Assembly: GCA_028554795.2 (NCBI GenBank)
Contig: CM068831.1
Span: forward strand, 61,374,769 to 61,438,768
Origin: Sinohyriopsis cumingii
Lineage: Eukaryota; Mollusca; Bivalvia; Unionida; Unionidae
Direction: 5' to 3'
DNA length: 64,000 nucleotides
Below, piece after piece: positions 8,018-18,311 of the stretch (the first letter of the stretch is position 1; each line of letters starts with the position of its first letter). Under the pieces are notes generated by a model. It ran no database searches, was not told the DNA's origin, and worked only from the letters and a program-made list of their open reading frames with translations. Made by a program: the position numbers and the translations under genes.

Positions 8018-11000
8018 TTACAACCAATGTTTTATATCGACATGTCCATACGGCAAAGTGAAGTGGTTGGGAAGCCGCACTCGCTTCTGGTACACGATTT
8101 GATAGACTTTTTCCAAGGGTCGACTGACGATGTGGTGAGTGGGTAAACGTACAATCTTGTTGGGTTGATAGATGATCACTTTAAAGTGCTCATCTTCTCT
8201 AGACTGCAAGGCTTTTTTCAATACTTCGTGGGCACTTCTCCTTGTTTGTCCCGGTATTCGTAGCCGTAATTTTTGGGACCGCCACTGACGAAACTTAGAA
8301 TCTTGTCGTCGGGGTGCTCGTCTGTCCAGGCTCCTAAACGGTCTCCTTCGATGTCAGGGTGCTGTTGACTCTGGTGATCGATGTAAATGCAACTGTCCGT
8401 GTCAAAGTACAGGACGCGTTCCCCTAACAGTTCTAAAGCTTCGTACAATTTTAAGCGAGCATGAGCTGTCACGTAAGCCGCAATGATGACATTTCCAAAG
8501 GGGTCGTCTTGTACAAAGTCCAGATCTTCTTCGTAATTCACCAAGATCAAATCCTCGCGAACGAGTCCACGTGTTTCATGAATTTAGTTTTGTCGTGAAT
8601 CATCTGAAAGTAGCGGGAAGGTTCGGTCAAATACTCCGTCTTGGGTAAGCACGGCCGTTGTGCCATTTTACCCCACAAGCAATTTAACATCACTTTGGCA
8701 AACGATCGCCTGCCTTCGTTTTTCTCAATGTGATCTAAAGTAATGCCTACTTGTGCCCAGTATTTCTCTTTAAATGTCTTTTGGTCTTCGGGAGTGTGAC
8801 AGCAGGACGGATAGCCACTGGCTTCTTGCTTCAGTTTCAAAAAGGCATCCACGTAGTCTGCGAAAATGCCTTTCTGTGTGGGTCACCCTTGTGGTATTGT
8901 TGTGTCTTGGGAAAGTGGCAAATTTCGTACACTTCTAACAGTTGGTATCAGATGTCCAGAGCTTTGAACAATTCCACGCTGACCCACGTCCCCGTCAAGG
9001 CCCGTTATTCCTGGGTGTGATGACAAGGTTGATCTTGGTTGCACGTTTCAGCACAGGTACGGCACAAAGGAAACATAAGTTTGCCTTGGCAATGGTGAGG
9101 TAAGACGGGATGGTATAGGTTCGTGGGCGCAAAACTTTGCACTTGATCAAGCCTTCGTATTGTCGAATGTTTTTCAGGTCGATGTGTTCGGTGAACAATT
9201 GTGGGTGCCCTGCAGGAAAGCGACAATATTTGCACATGTAGGGATGCAACTAACACACGTCCAAGTATTTGATTTCTTCTCCTTTCTCTTCGTCGGCTTG
9301 GTACATCAAACAGGTGGCATTGGTCCTTCCTCCGTACAAACTATCCCTCGGGTTCAGGGGTCCATGAACTGGTAACTTTCCACGAGGCGTTTAAACTCTG
9401 GATCGATTTTCAAACGGTGATCGTACTCGTGTTCCCACATTTCCACCACTTGGTATCCTTCCTGTTCTAACTTTAGGCGTCGCTGACAAGTGGCCTGGTA
9501 CAAGTCTTCCATGGTTCGTTGTTAAAACTGATTTTTAGTGTCACGGTCAGGGTAGCAGACGGGACATCCGTGAAATAAGCAACCGTTAAGCTCGTACACG
9601 ATCTTGGGGTTTTCTAAGTCCCAGCCATCGACCGAATGCGTCCCGATGGTCTTTTCACCCCTTCCGTTGCGAGCATGCTGAATCCATTTGTCTTCTTTGT
9701 CGCACAAGTAATGTAACCAGCGTAGGGATTTGAACGAGTATTGACGTTTGACATAGTTGGTCTTTTGAGGACTGATGACAGCCACGGTATTTTCAGGCAT
9801 GAATCTTTGTCGGTACACTAAGGAACACGCTTTGGCAATGGTGCAAGCTTCTTTCAAAGGATCGACCCCTCCGTGTTCCATGAACAGTTCTCGAAATTTT
9901 CCACAGCATCGTCGTAAAATGTCCACGTCGGAACGACAATACTTTAACATTTCTTACTGAAAGTCGAAAGGGTCGGAGGCATGGACCTGGTACCAAGCGT
10001 AGAAATATTCTTGTTGTTCGGTACACATGTTGTCGGGGTCGTAATAGTGAGCCTCAGGCAAATGGTGTAGAACGGCATGTTGATTGGCTTCCGTATTGAA
10101 AAAGTGAGGAAAATAACCTTTAGCCATTTCTGTCATTCCAAACGTTTTAGGCATTCGATTCAAAGGTATGGCCAAGTAACTCATCGAATCTTTAAACTGC
10201 ACTTGCCCCACTTGCATAGTAATGATTTTGGCTCCGTTCAAAGTGACTTTAGGACGTTCGGTGCTATGTTCCGTATAGTATTTGAGAAGAAACTGTCCAT
10301 CGTATCCGGAGAAATTGTGAGCCATCAACTGTGGCATGGCGATGACAATCTCTATAACGTTCGATGTCCTCTTGGCTCCATGTCTTGTCGATAGGGTCTA
10401 AGACCTATCGAACAAAATCGGCAAGCGTGTTCGGTCCCCGAAAGATTTTTTCACGCCCACCAGGAGTCTTGCTGCAGGGCAATAACTCAAGATAGGTTCT
10501 TGAATGCACTTCTCGCACGCTCGATGAGCCACGCAGAAATTAGGAATATGAATGCCAGTCTCTTGCATGCATTCGAAATCGAAAAAGATGAAATTGCCTT
10601 TCTTTTTGTGACCATCCTTTTTCTCTGGTTGGGGTTGGTATTTTTGCACGTAGCATTGGTGTTCCAAGTCCACGATGTGGTGACAAATGTGACATTTCTT
10701 CTTTCCTCGACATACGTGTGCCTTGGCATTATTGGTAAGTATGCCTTGTCCACACGTAGGACACAATCTCTTCAGTTGACAAGCACATTTCTTCTGGGAA
10801 CCTTGCGTCTTCAGATGTTGTTGGTAACAGGCACGGCTGACAAACGTACGCAGACAAGCAGGACAATGCACTGGTTCTTGTCCTTCGCTCAGACAGGGTA
10901 GAGAGGCCAAACATCCTGAGCATTTCGATCCACAATGTTTGTGTTGCTCTGGATTATTATAACCATAGTCACATTTCTCACAGTAATAACCGTATCCCAT

Positions 11001-11990
11001 TAATCCGGTGATACTGGTAATAATATCGAAATGTTCATCGTGATGATAGAGGTGAATGTATTTTCCATCCTTAAAGTCTGTCCCTCGAAACAACAGAGGC
11101 CCGCGCACATCTTGAGGGTACACTTTCAAGGTGTAGCGTGGAGCTAGGGTATCTTGCAATTTTTGCATTTCAGGAATGCCACAGGGTGTGTCTGTGGACA
11201 GGCCGGCTTGTCGTAACAGGATTTCTGCTTCACTTCGTTGTTTGGCTCAGTCCGATTTTCGAATGTTCTCCCAGGCTCTTTTCCATTCTGCCGTGTCGTT
11301 TTTGTCGGCATAGGTTCGTCCCACCACAATAGCCCTGGCTAAACACATCTGGTCTTGAGAATTGTGAATTTGGACGAGGCTACGCTTAATGCTGCGAAGG
11401 TCGTTCACCAATAACACCTTATTGCGTTGTCCGGTCCCTTGAGGAGGAGAGACGTGGGTCATGTCCAGTGTTGCTTTTCGATCGGTGATGTCAAACTGGT
11501 CATTGGATTGTTGCACATGTTGAATCTTGTCCATTACTTTGGAAGCGGTCAATTCTGCAGGGGTGCTAAACTTGATCCAAACAAGGGATTTCAAACCGTC
11601 GTGTTGTATGGAAAGTCTCAAGCGATCGTCTTCTTTGGGTTGACATTGTCGCTTGAGTGTGGTAAGCAAAGAATCCCACACCTCGGTGATGAACCCTTCT
11701 GCTTTCTCCAATGGTACGTCGGCCTTGAAATCTTTAAACTTCACCGTGTATTTGTAAGCCGTGGTTCTAAATTTTCTAGAGGAGCGCTTTTCTGTCTCTC
11801 GAATGGAATAGCATATTTCAGGGTTGACTAAGGGTGGTGAACTTTGTTTGGATTCTGGTTCACTCATATCCTCTTCAAAATCACTGGCATGAATTTGTGC
11901 CAAGACTTCAGCCCTGGTACGAGGCGATAGATCACGTTTCTGCCTCTTACTTTCTTCTTCTTTCTTCTCAAATGAACTGGATCGTTTCAT
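8018..11990 (-). pseudogene. E1 protein-primed family B DNA polymerase (fossil)
   Basis: The gene begins MKRSSSFEKKEEE at 11990 with a basic, disordered start, then a domain ending in a region like QIHNSQDQMCLARAIVV that is usual in Polinton/adintovirus PolB. A cysteine-rich zinc-binding region lies at about 10680-10990, with several C-x2-C pairs. Exonuclease motif I FFDFEC is at about 10569-10586. A CLFHGCPVCYP block follows near 9545-9600, palm motif KVMLNCLWGKMAQ near 8650-8700 and palm motif C YFDTDS at about 8392-8409. This is the DNA_pol_B_2 family that replicates linear genomes from a terminal protein. It is broken (about seven or more breaks). Confidence 0.92.
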
Positions 11991-12123
11991 CTTGATAGCA
12001 AAACGTAAAATGACTAAAATTTAAACACCATGGACTAATTTATAGTCATGGCAGACATGCGTATATAAAGGGTATGTGTCTTGTCCTTTTACTATTTATT
12101 TCACTCTCAAACCGAGTAGAACG
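11991..12123. promoter_or_regulatory. E1 divergent promoter between PolB and CCHC gene
   Basis: Two back-to-back TATA boxes are visible: CTATAAATTAG on the minus strand about 55 bases upstream of PolB, and GTATATAAAGGG on the plus strand about 65 bases upstream of the CCHC gene. The whole spacer, including CCATGGTGTTTAAA and GCCATG, recurs in E2 at about 31560-31684 in inverted orientation, so it has been kept as a unit. Confidence 0.65.
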
Positions 12124-12450
12124 ATGGAAGAAACTACACAGATCGAACGTTTCATCAGAGCTTTGCGAGGGGTCATTAGAAAATTTTCTTCAGACCAGCC
12201 GTCGGACTACTCTCCTTCCTTTCGAGACAAAAGTCAAGATACTTGCTATATCTGTCAGAAGAAAGGGCGTTGGTCTTCAGAGTGTCCAGACCGTCAAAAA
12301 AGCAAAACAGGGATTAAAAGAGACAAAAGTCAAGATACCTGTTATCATTGTCAAGAAAAAGGACATTGGTCTCCAGATTGCCCAATAAAGAAACAAGAGG
12401 AGACAGAAGAAGAAAGGGATTATGGAGAGGAAGAAGAAGAAAGAAAGTAG
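12124..12450 (+). CDS. E1 CCHC zinc-knuckle protein (fossil)
   Basis: The frame encodes 108 residues from the first ATG after a TATA box. Two tandem zinc knuckles follow the repeated lead-in DKSQDTCY: CYICQKKGRWSSEC at about residue 40 and CYHCQEKGHWSPDC at about residue 75. The first has Arg at the usual His position. The C-terminus is very acidic, and the Lys/Glu-rich character continues in another frame to about 12582, followed by AATAAA at 12641, a likely poly(A) signal. Zinc knuckles bind single-stranded nucleic acid. The gene is transcribed away from PolB. It may be broken once near its end. Confidence 0.7.
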   Translation: MEETTQIERFIRALRGVIRKFSSDQPSDYSPSFRDKSQDTCYICQKKGRWSSECPDRQKSKTGIKRDKSQDTCYHCQEKGHWSPDCPIKKQEETEEERDYGEEEEERK

Positions 12451-12651
12451 ACAGGTGAAAAAAAAGAAACAGGAGAAGAAAAGAAGAAGGGGAGAAAATG
12501 AAGAGGAAGATGAGGAAAAGACTGTGACGGTAAAAAAATTGAAAAAACAGAGAGTAAACAAAGAGACAGGAGAAGTCTTATGAACTTTTTAAAGTGATTT
12601 GTTGTGAATTGTGAATTGGATTGTAAATATTTATAAAAGAATAAATTAGGT

Positions 12652-12675
12652 ATAAAGGGTAAGTGTCTTTGGCTT
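12652..12675 (+). promoter_or_regulatory. Second copy of the TATA plus GGGTAAGTGTCTT motif
   Basis: TATAAAGGGTAAGTGTCTT is nearly the same as TATAAAGGGTATGTGTCTT at 12063-12081, the promoter of the CCHC gene. No clear gene follows directly on the plus strand, so either a short transcript or a relic promoter is possible. Confidence 0.45.
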
Positions 12676-12800
12676 TTGATTTTAAAATAAGAACCTACAC
12701 TCACGCACTCATACACAGACACGTACTATAGGGGTAAAATGTTTTTTTTTTGTTGAGTTATTGGCAATTGAAAGTCTATCTCTTTTCGATAGACGTGGGT

Positions 12801-12823
12801 GGCCCTGAAAAGGGCCTTTTTTT
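12801..12823 (+). terminator. GGCCCT-GAAA-AGGGCC hairpin followed by a T run
   Basis: A perfect 6-bp stem with a GAAA loop is followed on the plus strand by seven T. It lies between the ends of the convergent CCHC (plus) and Q-rich (minus) genes. Related hairpins occur at 13884 and 31293. A role in 3'-end formation is inferred; hairpin-marked transcript ends are known for mimivirus-type large DNA viruses. Confidence 0.5.
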
Positions 12824-12838
12824 GGTGTAGGGATGAGT

Positions 12839-13411
12839 TTAAGCAATCAACTTTAACTGTCTTAAGCATTTGCCACGGCCAAGGCCTACTTCTGGACTGC
12901 GTACTGTTGATGATGATGATGATTTGGTTGAAATCAGTAAGGGTGGTACGATAGGCTTAGTCACAGGGTTGGAGTGTTTAGCTCGGGAAGGTCGTATTCT
13001 CTTCGGTCGTAATAAAGAAGTCTGATACATTTGTTTCAGACTTCTTAACTCAGCTAAAATGTCTAACAGTACTGTGACCGTTTGATTTTGACACCCTTGT
13101 TTCTTTGCTGCTGCTGCTTCTTCTTCTTCTTGTTTTTTTCTTACCTCTTCTTCTTGTTGCTGTTGCTGTAGGAGAAAAGCTTGTTCCGCTTCATTTTGCT
13201 GTTGTATAAATTTCTCCAATTCTTCTTTCTGTCTCTGTCTAAAATTCTCCACGTGCGGTAATGAAGGTGACGAATATTCCGGAACAAATTCTTACGAGGT
13301 AAGAAAATCCACAAAATGCCAATTCACCTCTTCTGAAAGTATGTCCGGGTTCCCTTGGGTAGTCTCCACCGTCGGTGTACCCCAACTGATCGTTTTCTGA
13401 GTTTCCGTCAT
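12839..13411 (-). pseudogene. E1 Gln/Glu-rich coiled-coil protein (fossil)
   Basis: The gene starts at the ATG at 13411 (MTETQKTISWGTPTVETTQG). Its middle is a strongly predicted coiled coil rich in Gln, Glu and Ala (about 13080-13250), followed by a leucine-bearing helix (VTVLLDILAELRSLK) and a Ser/Arg/Pro-rich tail. A TATA-like TATATAC lies upstream on the minus strand near 13460. Family unknown. The coiled coil suggests an oligomer. It is broken (about one break). Confidence 0.55.
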
Positions 13412-13629
13412 GTTAAAAACTGTCGCATAGATTGATGCGCACAGGCGCTAGCGAATGTATATAGACTACGTGACGTTACAGACTGCTCTCTTCGGATTGG
13501 ACGTGGGCTGACTGAATTTTGTAACGCGTGTTTGGATTGGTGAAAGAACTCAATCCGTTTCAATCCTTCCTCTCCCTATAAATAAGTGCAGTTCACTGCA
13601 TTCCTTCACCTATTCTCGGCACCCGCAAC

Positions 13630-13860
13630 ATGTGGACCACAGTTGAATCGTCGACTCTTGTTTCTTCCATCATGTTCCGTTCGGACATACCGATGTATGT
13701 CCGATCCAAGTGGACAGTTGTCCACAAGACAGACACCAGCCTATGGATACGTAGGATCTATGTGGAGAGGCAAGGATGCCTCAAAAGAGTTTTAGTCTAT
13801 GGTCCTACAGTGAGGCGAAGCTTAAGAAGAAGAACATGTCACAGATGCCATTTATGTTAA
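13630..13860 (+). CDS. E1 small terminal gene of unknown function (fossil)
   Basis: The frame encodes 76 residues, beginning MWTTVESSTLVSS and ending RRRTCHRCHLC. It is basic, with a cysteine-rich end. It is supported by a TATA box (CTATAAATAAG at about 13575), a leader of normal length and two hairpins at and just after its stop codon. No family recognised. It is the last gene before the terminal repeats. Confidence 0.45.
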   Translation: MWTTVESSTLVSSIMFRSDIPMYVRSKWTVVHKTDTSLWIRRIYVERQGCLKRVLVYGPTVRRSLRRRTCHRCHLC

Positions 13861-13899
13861 GGGTATATTAACATAAACCCAAAGGCCCTTATCAGGGCC
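13851..13899 (+). terminator. Pair of hairpins at the 3' end of the small terminal gene
   Basis: The first hairpin has perfect 10-bp arms (TTTATGTTAA at 13851-13860 and its complement at 13868-13877) and contains the stop codon. The second, 13884-13899, is GGCCCT-TATC-AGGGCC, with the same stem sequence as the hairpin at 12801. Confidence 0.55.
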
Positions 13900-13971
13900 A
13901 CTCCAGTCTCTCGAAAAGACCTTGACTTTCATTGCCTACCCCTTTTTTAAACCAATGTCTATTGTCTATAT

Positions 13972-14024
13972 TGTGTGCGCGCGCACACACACACACACGT
14001 GTGTGGGTGTGTGTGTGTGTGTGT
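13972..14024. repeat. Alternating purine-pyrimidine tract (CG, CA, TG)
   Basis: TG/CG followed by CA, then GT repeats, gives a self-complementary microsatellite at the inner edge of the E1 terminal region. Such tracts can extrude as cruciforms or adopt Z-DNA. Confidence 0.9.
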
Positions 14025-14063
14025 TCTATCCCTCTCCCCTGTTCCATTTCCATAGACCCATCA

Positions 14064-14095
14064 GGTCGGGACCCTATTAAAATAGGGTCCCGACC
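14064..14095. repeat. Perfect 15-bp-arm palindrome
   Basis: The arms GGTCGGGACCCTATT and AATAGGGTCCCGACC are perfectly complementary and separated by AA only. It lies in the terminal region of E1, just before the subterminal repeats. Confidence 0.9.
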
Positions 14096-14097
14096 CT

Positions 14098-14318
14098 GTC
14101 CATTTCCCCTTGTCGCTATATAGTCCCAAAATCTAGATCCCATGTTAAATTTCCATTGTCCCTATATAGTCCTAAAATATATTCCCATGTTAAATTCCCA
14201 TTGTCCCTATAAAGCAAGTCTACTTTTCCCCATGTTAAATTTACATAGTCCCTATATCGTCCCAGGGTAGTTTTTAATGATAAGTCCCATTGTCCCCCTA
14301 TCGTCCCACCTTACTACT
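14098..14318. repeat. E1 subterminal repeats and right terminus
   Basis: About four diverged copies of a roughly 60-bp unit (CCCATGTTAAATT-CCATTGTCCCTATATAGTCC) precede the end. The CATGTTAAATT and CCC-TT blocks are shared with the terminal repeats of E2 (for example 37440-37500), which supports a common family. The probable end is ...TTACTACT at 14318. The matching left arm lies outside the window. Confidence 0.6.
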
Positions 14319-14999
14319 CTGGATAGAATCCTTGCACATTATTAAGGCAGTGCAATCATTGCAGAATTTTCTGCCAGCCGGGTTTGAGTTCTCAGTCAGT
14401 CACTATTTCGGGATAATCCAAACCTATTGTAATTTTATTCTTGATTCTGCTAAGGAAAGTAAAATATCCAAATTAAATAAGGCAGTAGTAGATAGAACCA
14501 AGTATTAGTAGATAGTCCCCATTGATATCATATATTTGTGATGCCGCAACTTAACCCTACACCACCGCAGAATAGGATAGCAATGAAATATAATAGAGGA
14601 GTCGTTACACAAACTAACAATGTGAGGGAAAAGTTTAGGATACACAATAGCTCCAACAATGCTCTACTATCCCCCATTCACCAATCACTCCAATGCACAC
14701 ACCCCACCCCCATCTATGAAGGGCATTTTACTTCTAGCCCTACTGGTACGGCGGTCTTAATCAAAACCTTGTTGTGTGTACTAACCATCCACCCCACCCC
14801 ACCCCTGCCTTACTCCCTCACATTCACTACTGATCAACATCACAAGAGTCTATAAACGCCTTGCATCTTCACCAGTTGTTTCTGATCAAGACATCACCTT
14901 TAACCCAAGGCATGACTCATTTCAAACGTTAGAAGTCACGTTACCGATATCTTCAACCCCCCCCCCCCCCCCCGGGGATCCTTAGGTGAGAGTCCCCAT
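14319..14999. other. Unassigned DNA right of E1
   Basis: No gene is recognised. It holds a pyrimidine-rich stretch (CCACCCCACCCC near 14790-14810) and a run of 17 C at 14957-14973 followed by GGGGATCC. Confidence 0.5.
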
Positions 15000-16110
15000 T
15001 TCATCCTCAATAGGATTACAAAGAAACAATGGGAGGCAGGTTGAATATTCCATAAATGGAAACATGACCTTGCAGAAAGATTACAACGATCCAAATTGAC
15101 GTTGAATGCACAAAGAGAACAACCACAGCTCTGATAACATTTGACAAAATGGAAGCAAGACAGACCAGTTCAACAACAAGACCTACCACCACTTTCACAA
15201 GTGGAGAAGAATGACAGCAAGAGCAGAAACCGGAACAAAGAAGGAAGAGAAGGTGTAACTAATATACTGTTTACAGAAATGGAATGCAAGACCAAAACCA
15301 TAGCGATGACAACAGAAAACATAGAAGCCAAACAATACTTCGACAGAAGTACCATCAACAATATGGACAACATTGACAATAATGGACCGGAAGAAATCTC
15401 CATTACAGGGATAAGGCATCTCACCAAAACCAAATGACATATCATCAGAAGGGAAACAAGAAGAGGATCAAACCCGCTAATCAACTGTAACAACTAACAT
15501 CACACCATCACCAACATAACCGAGATCACCAACCTATGCCGAAGTAACCAAAAGATACAAAGGAAAAGAATATCCTTCCTCAACGAAGAAGCGACGGCCA
15601 ACTTCACATGTATAGAACTTAAGTAAAGACATCTCGGGAAAAAGAAATTCAGCAAACAGTGAAAAACAGACAAAAAAATTTTCATTGCTATCTAAAACCT
15701 GGACCGTCAAAACCGCCATCCCAAGACCCCACAATAATTGAAGAATTACTTTTCTTAAGCAAAGAAAAATGTATGAGATTAATATCACTACAGAAAAAAA
15801 AATCTTCAATCAATATCAGCCCCAAAAGGAAATCAAGGAAAAGGAAAACAACCGTTTAAAGACAGGAATAATGGAAAAATGACATTCAACACCAACATAT
15901 AACAACATAGGAAGGAAAAGAAAAGACCAGGAGGATAGAGGGAAACAAAACCAACCAACAAAAGGAAAAACCGTCCCGCAACAAGGCCCGAGTCCGTAAC
16001 CAAATAACATCATAGACCTGAATACCAGAAAACTAACCAGAATGGAATCTAAGAAAAAAACTCAAAATCAATACCAACCAAAGGAATTAACCTTATACAT
16101 ATAGAGCAGA
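15000..16110 (+). mobile_element. Probable LINE A, ORF1 N-terminal part
   Basis: This A- and C-rich, Thr/Asn/Lys-coding strand has readings such as YAEVTKRYKGKEYPSSTKK, like the disordered N-terminus of LINE ORF1. The matching RNA-binding part of an ORF1 appears on the other side of E3, at about 27370-27500, so the two halves are probably one LINE interrupted by E3. The frame is heavily decayed. Assignment is by composition and position only. Confidence 0.35.
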
Positions 16111-16380
16111 AGCAGTGAGCTTAAATGGGGTATCTCATCCAAACCCCTATTTTGCATTACGACAACAGCATAATTACCCCACTGCAAGGACCCCCTGTTA
16201 GTCTAAACAAATCATGAAAACAACTTGTTGAGGCAACATATTCGATTTCATTATCAATTTCCTGTCAAGGACCTACCATTGACTCATTCATCGTTGTCAT
16301 ACAAAATAGGGTTGGCTTAGACACGCCCATTTAAGCTCACTACTGCGGTTTTTTTTTTCTTGAAATCACAATGATCTGAA
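16111..16380 (+). repeat. E3 left terminal inverted repeat
   Basis: It pairs with 27062-27331 over about 270 bases with small indels; for example CCCCCTGTTAGTCTAAACAA and CCTGTCAAGGACCTACCA occur in both. The arm itself ends in an inverted copy of its start (CGCCCATTTAAGCTCACTACTG near 16322-16343). Confidence 0.85.
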
Positions 16381-18311
16381 ATTTCTGTGCGAACCAGCGA
16401 CTGCTTTATCTTATTTCTGTTTTTGAAATACGTGCTGTACATTTCATTGGCAGGCATAATCATCATATGCTTACCTTGGAAAATTATTCTTTTCACCTTT
16501 AATGTGGTATCTTCCACTGTAATATCTTCCATTATGTTTCTAATTTCACAAAATTTTAATATCCCTATTTTTGAAATGAAATCGCGATTTTACATAATTT
16601 ACTGAGTATCGTTTTCATATATCGCAACTCTGTTTGGTATCATATCTATGAGCAAATCGTCTTTGACTCGCAGTTACTGTATTAGATCTAGCATGATAAA
16701 CTTCTCACCACGCAGATAAGTTCGAAGTTGATTAAGAATTTTATTATAAGTTGCTATTGCTATTTTACAAGACATATTTTTGTTCTCGTATGGGTTGTTT
16801 TCACAGACGTCACGACTGAGTTACACACACACAATGTAACATGTGCGCACCTTGCGCCACCATTTTGAGTCCCTAACAAACCTTTGTCAACATTAGTCAT
16901 CATGTATATTCAAGATAATAATCTAATTTAACTGTTGATAAGGACATTTACTTCATCGAAATGATACATAGATTATACTTGAAATTAAGTGCTCTATAGC
17001 ACGAAAATAAAAATAAAGCTGGAAGTTCCCTTGCTATATCGAAAGACAGAATAGTGAAGTTGAACCGTAATCGTGCATATTGGTATCAAACAGAAATGCA
17101 GTTATTTTTATAAAAAAAATTACAAACAGACAATATTGACATTTTTAAAACGTGTTTCGCATCATATCCCTAAGCTTGTCATATTTAAAGAGTGTTTCCG
17201 GACAACGATTTTCGGGATACAATATCAATTACGAATTATAATTTCATAGCATGTGTTTTATGCCAAAACTTGTATGTACAAATACTTTTCGCGACAACAC
17301 TGTTTGTGCCAAAGACGGTTGACAAATCAATTTGATTAGTATGGTCAAATATTGTATTTGTGTTGGAGATAATGGACGTAGGATGATACTGAATGAAAGC
17401 GATAACCGTTCAAAGAAGTTTCATCTTCAGTGTATTCAAACGAAACAGGTGCCAAACGGAACATGACTTTGTGTCGAATGTCAAAAAGAAGTATTCCTGA
17501 AATGCTTTTAGAAATATGAAATTATATATTAACAATTAGCCTTTTAACTTGAACGATAATGAAATGATTGATTTCAGCCAATGAAATATGAAAATCATTA
17601 CATGTTTCTACTTCTTAGTGTATCCATTTGTTATGCGTTGGTTTATTGATCGATCTATTTTGTTTATGAAAGAATAACAAAGATGGTTGAAATTTCAATG
17701 TTTTACTTGAAGAAAACAAGTAGAAATGTCACGCATTCAGTCTTGTGCGGTTGACAGGCACAACAGAATGTAATGTATTATTATATCCTTAGGGACAAAA
17801 TGAGACGTGCCTTCGTAATTATTCGGGAAAAACAATGTTATTAGGTGCCGGTTTGCAGGGCTAGGGACTCAGAATGGCGGTCTTGGAATACACACGTTTT
17901 GTGACGTCACTTGAAAACAAACGGATTCTGGTCCAATATTGTATTCACTGCCGACAACACAATACCTTTCCTTGGCAAAATCAACAATAAGGGATTAAAT
18001 GTCCACCCCCAACCCCCCTGAAATATTTCAACTCGTTAAAGGAATATAATTCAGCGCGCTTATTATTTTGATATAAAATTTTCTAGCTTGTTTGACACAG
18101 CAAAGTTTTTTTATATTTATGGTATTTGATCAGCTCATCTTTGTTGTTGTCTAGGAGACTAGATGAAATATGATTGAAACCGATTATTTCTTTTCTTGTC
18201 ATCATGAATCTGTTTTGGTAATTATTTAAATTGCCATAGTGAAGGCATTTTCGGCCGAAACCTTATCGATCATAGCACAAAATTTTTATTGACAGGATCG
18301 GCAAGAAACTC
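16381..18311. other. E3 left non-coding region
   Basis: A/T-rich sequence with no supported gene. Two related blocks face each other at about 16800-16875 and 17865-17915, each with a GACGTCAC site and a GGGACTCA/TGAGTCCC block about 60 bases apart. Confidence 0.4.

Larger units (their letters stand above)
1..14318 (-). mobile_element. E1: adintovirus/Polinton-like element, right-hand part (fossil)
   Basis: Gene content defines the class: integrase with a C-terminal chromodomain, A32/FtsK-type packaging ATPase, small basic and hydrophobic virion-type proteins and a protein-primed PolB, nearly all on the minus strand. The right end is placed at 14318 because the sequence there reads TTACTACT, like the proven right terminus of the related element E2 (ACACTACT), and is preceded by subterminal repeats. 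The left end lies outside the window, so the major capsid, penton and protease genes are not seen. The element is broken, with at least a dozen lesions across its genes, mostly in PolB. The packaging ATPase still reads open. It is probably old. Confidence 0.85.

Noticed and set aside
14957-14982. Poly-C followed by GGGGATCC, resembling a cloning-vector linker
   Set aside because: Too short to show contamination, and no other vector sequence is nearby.
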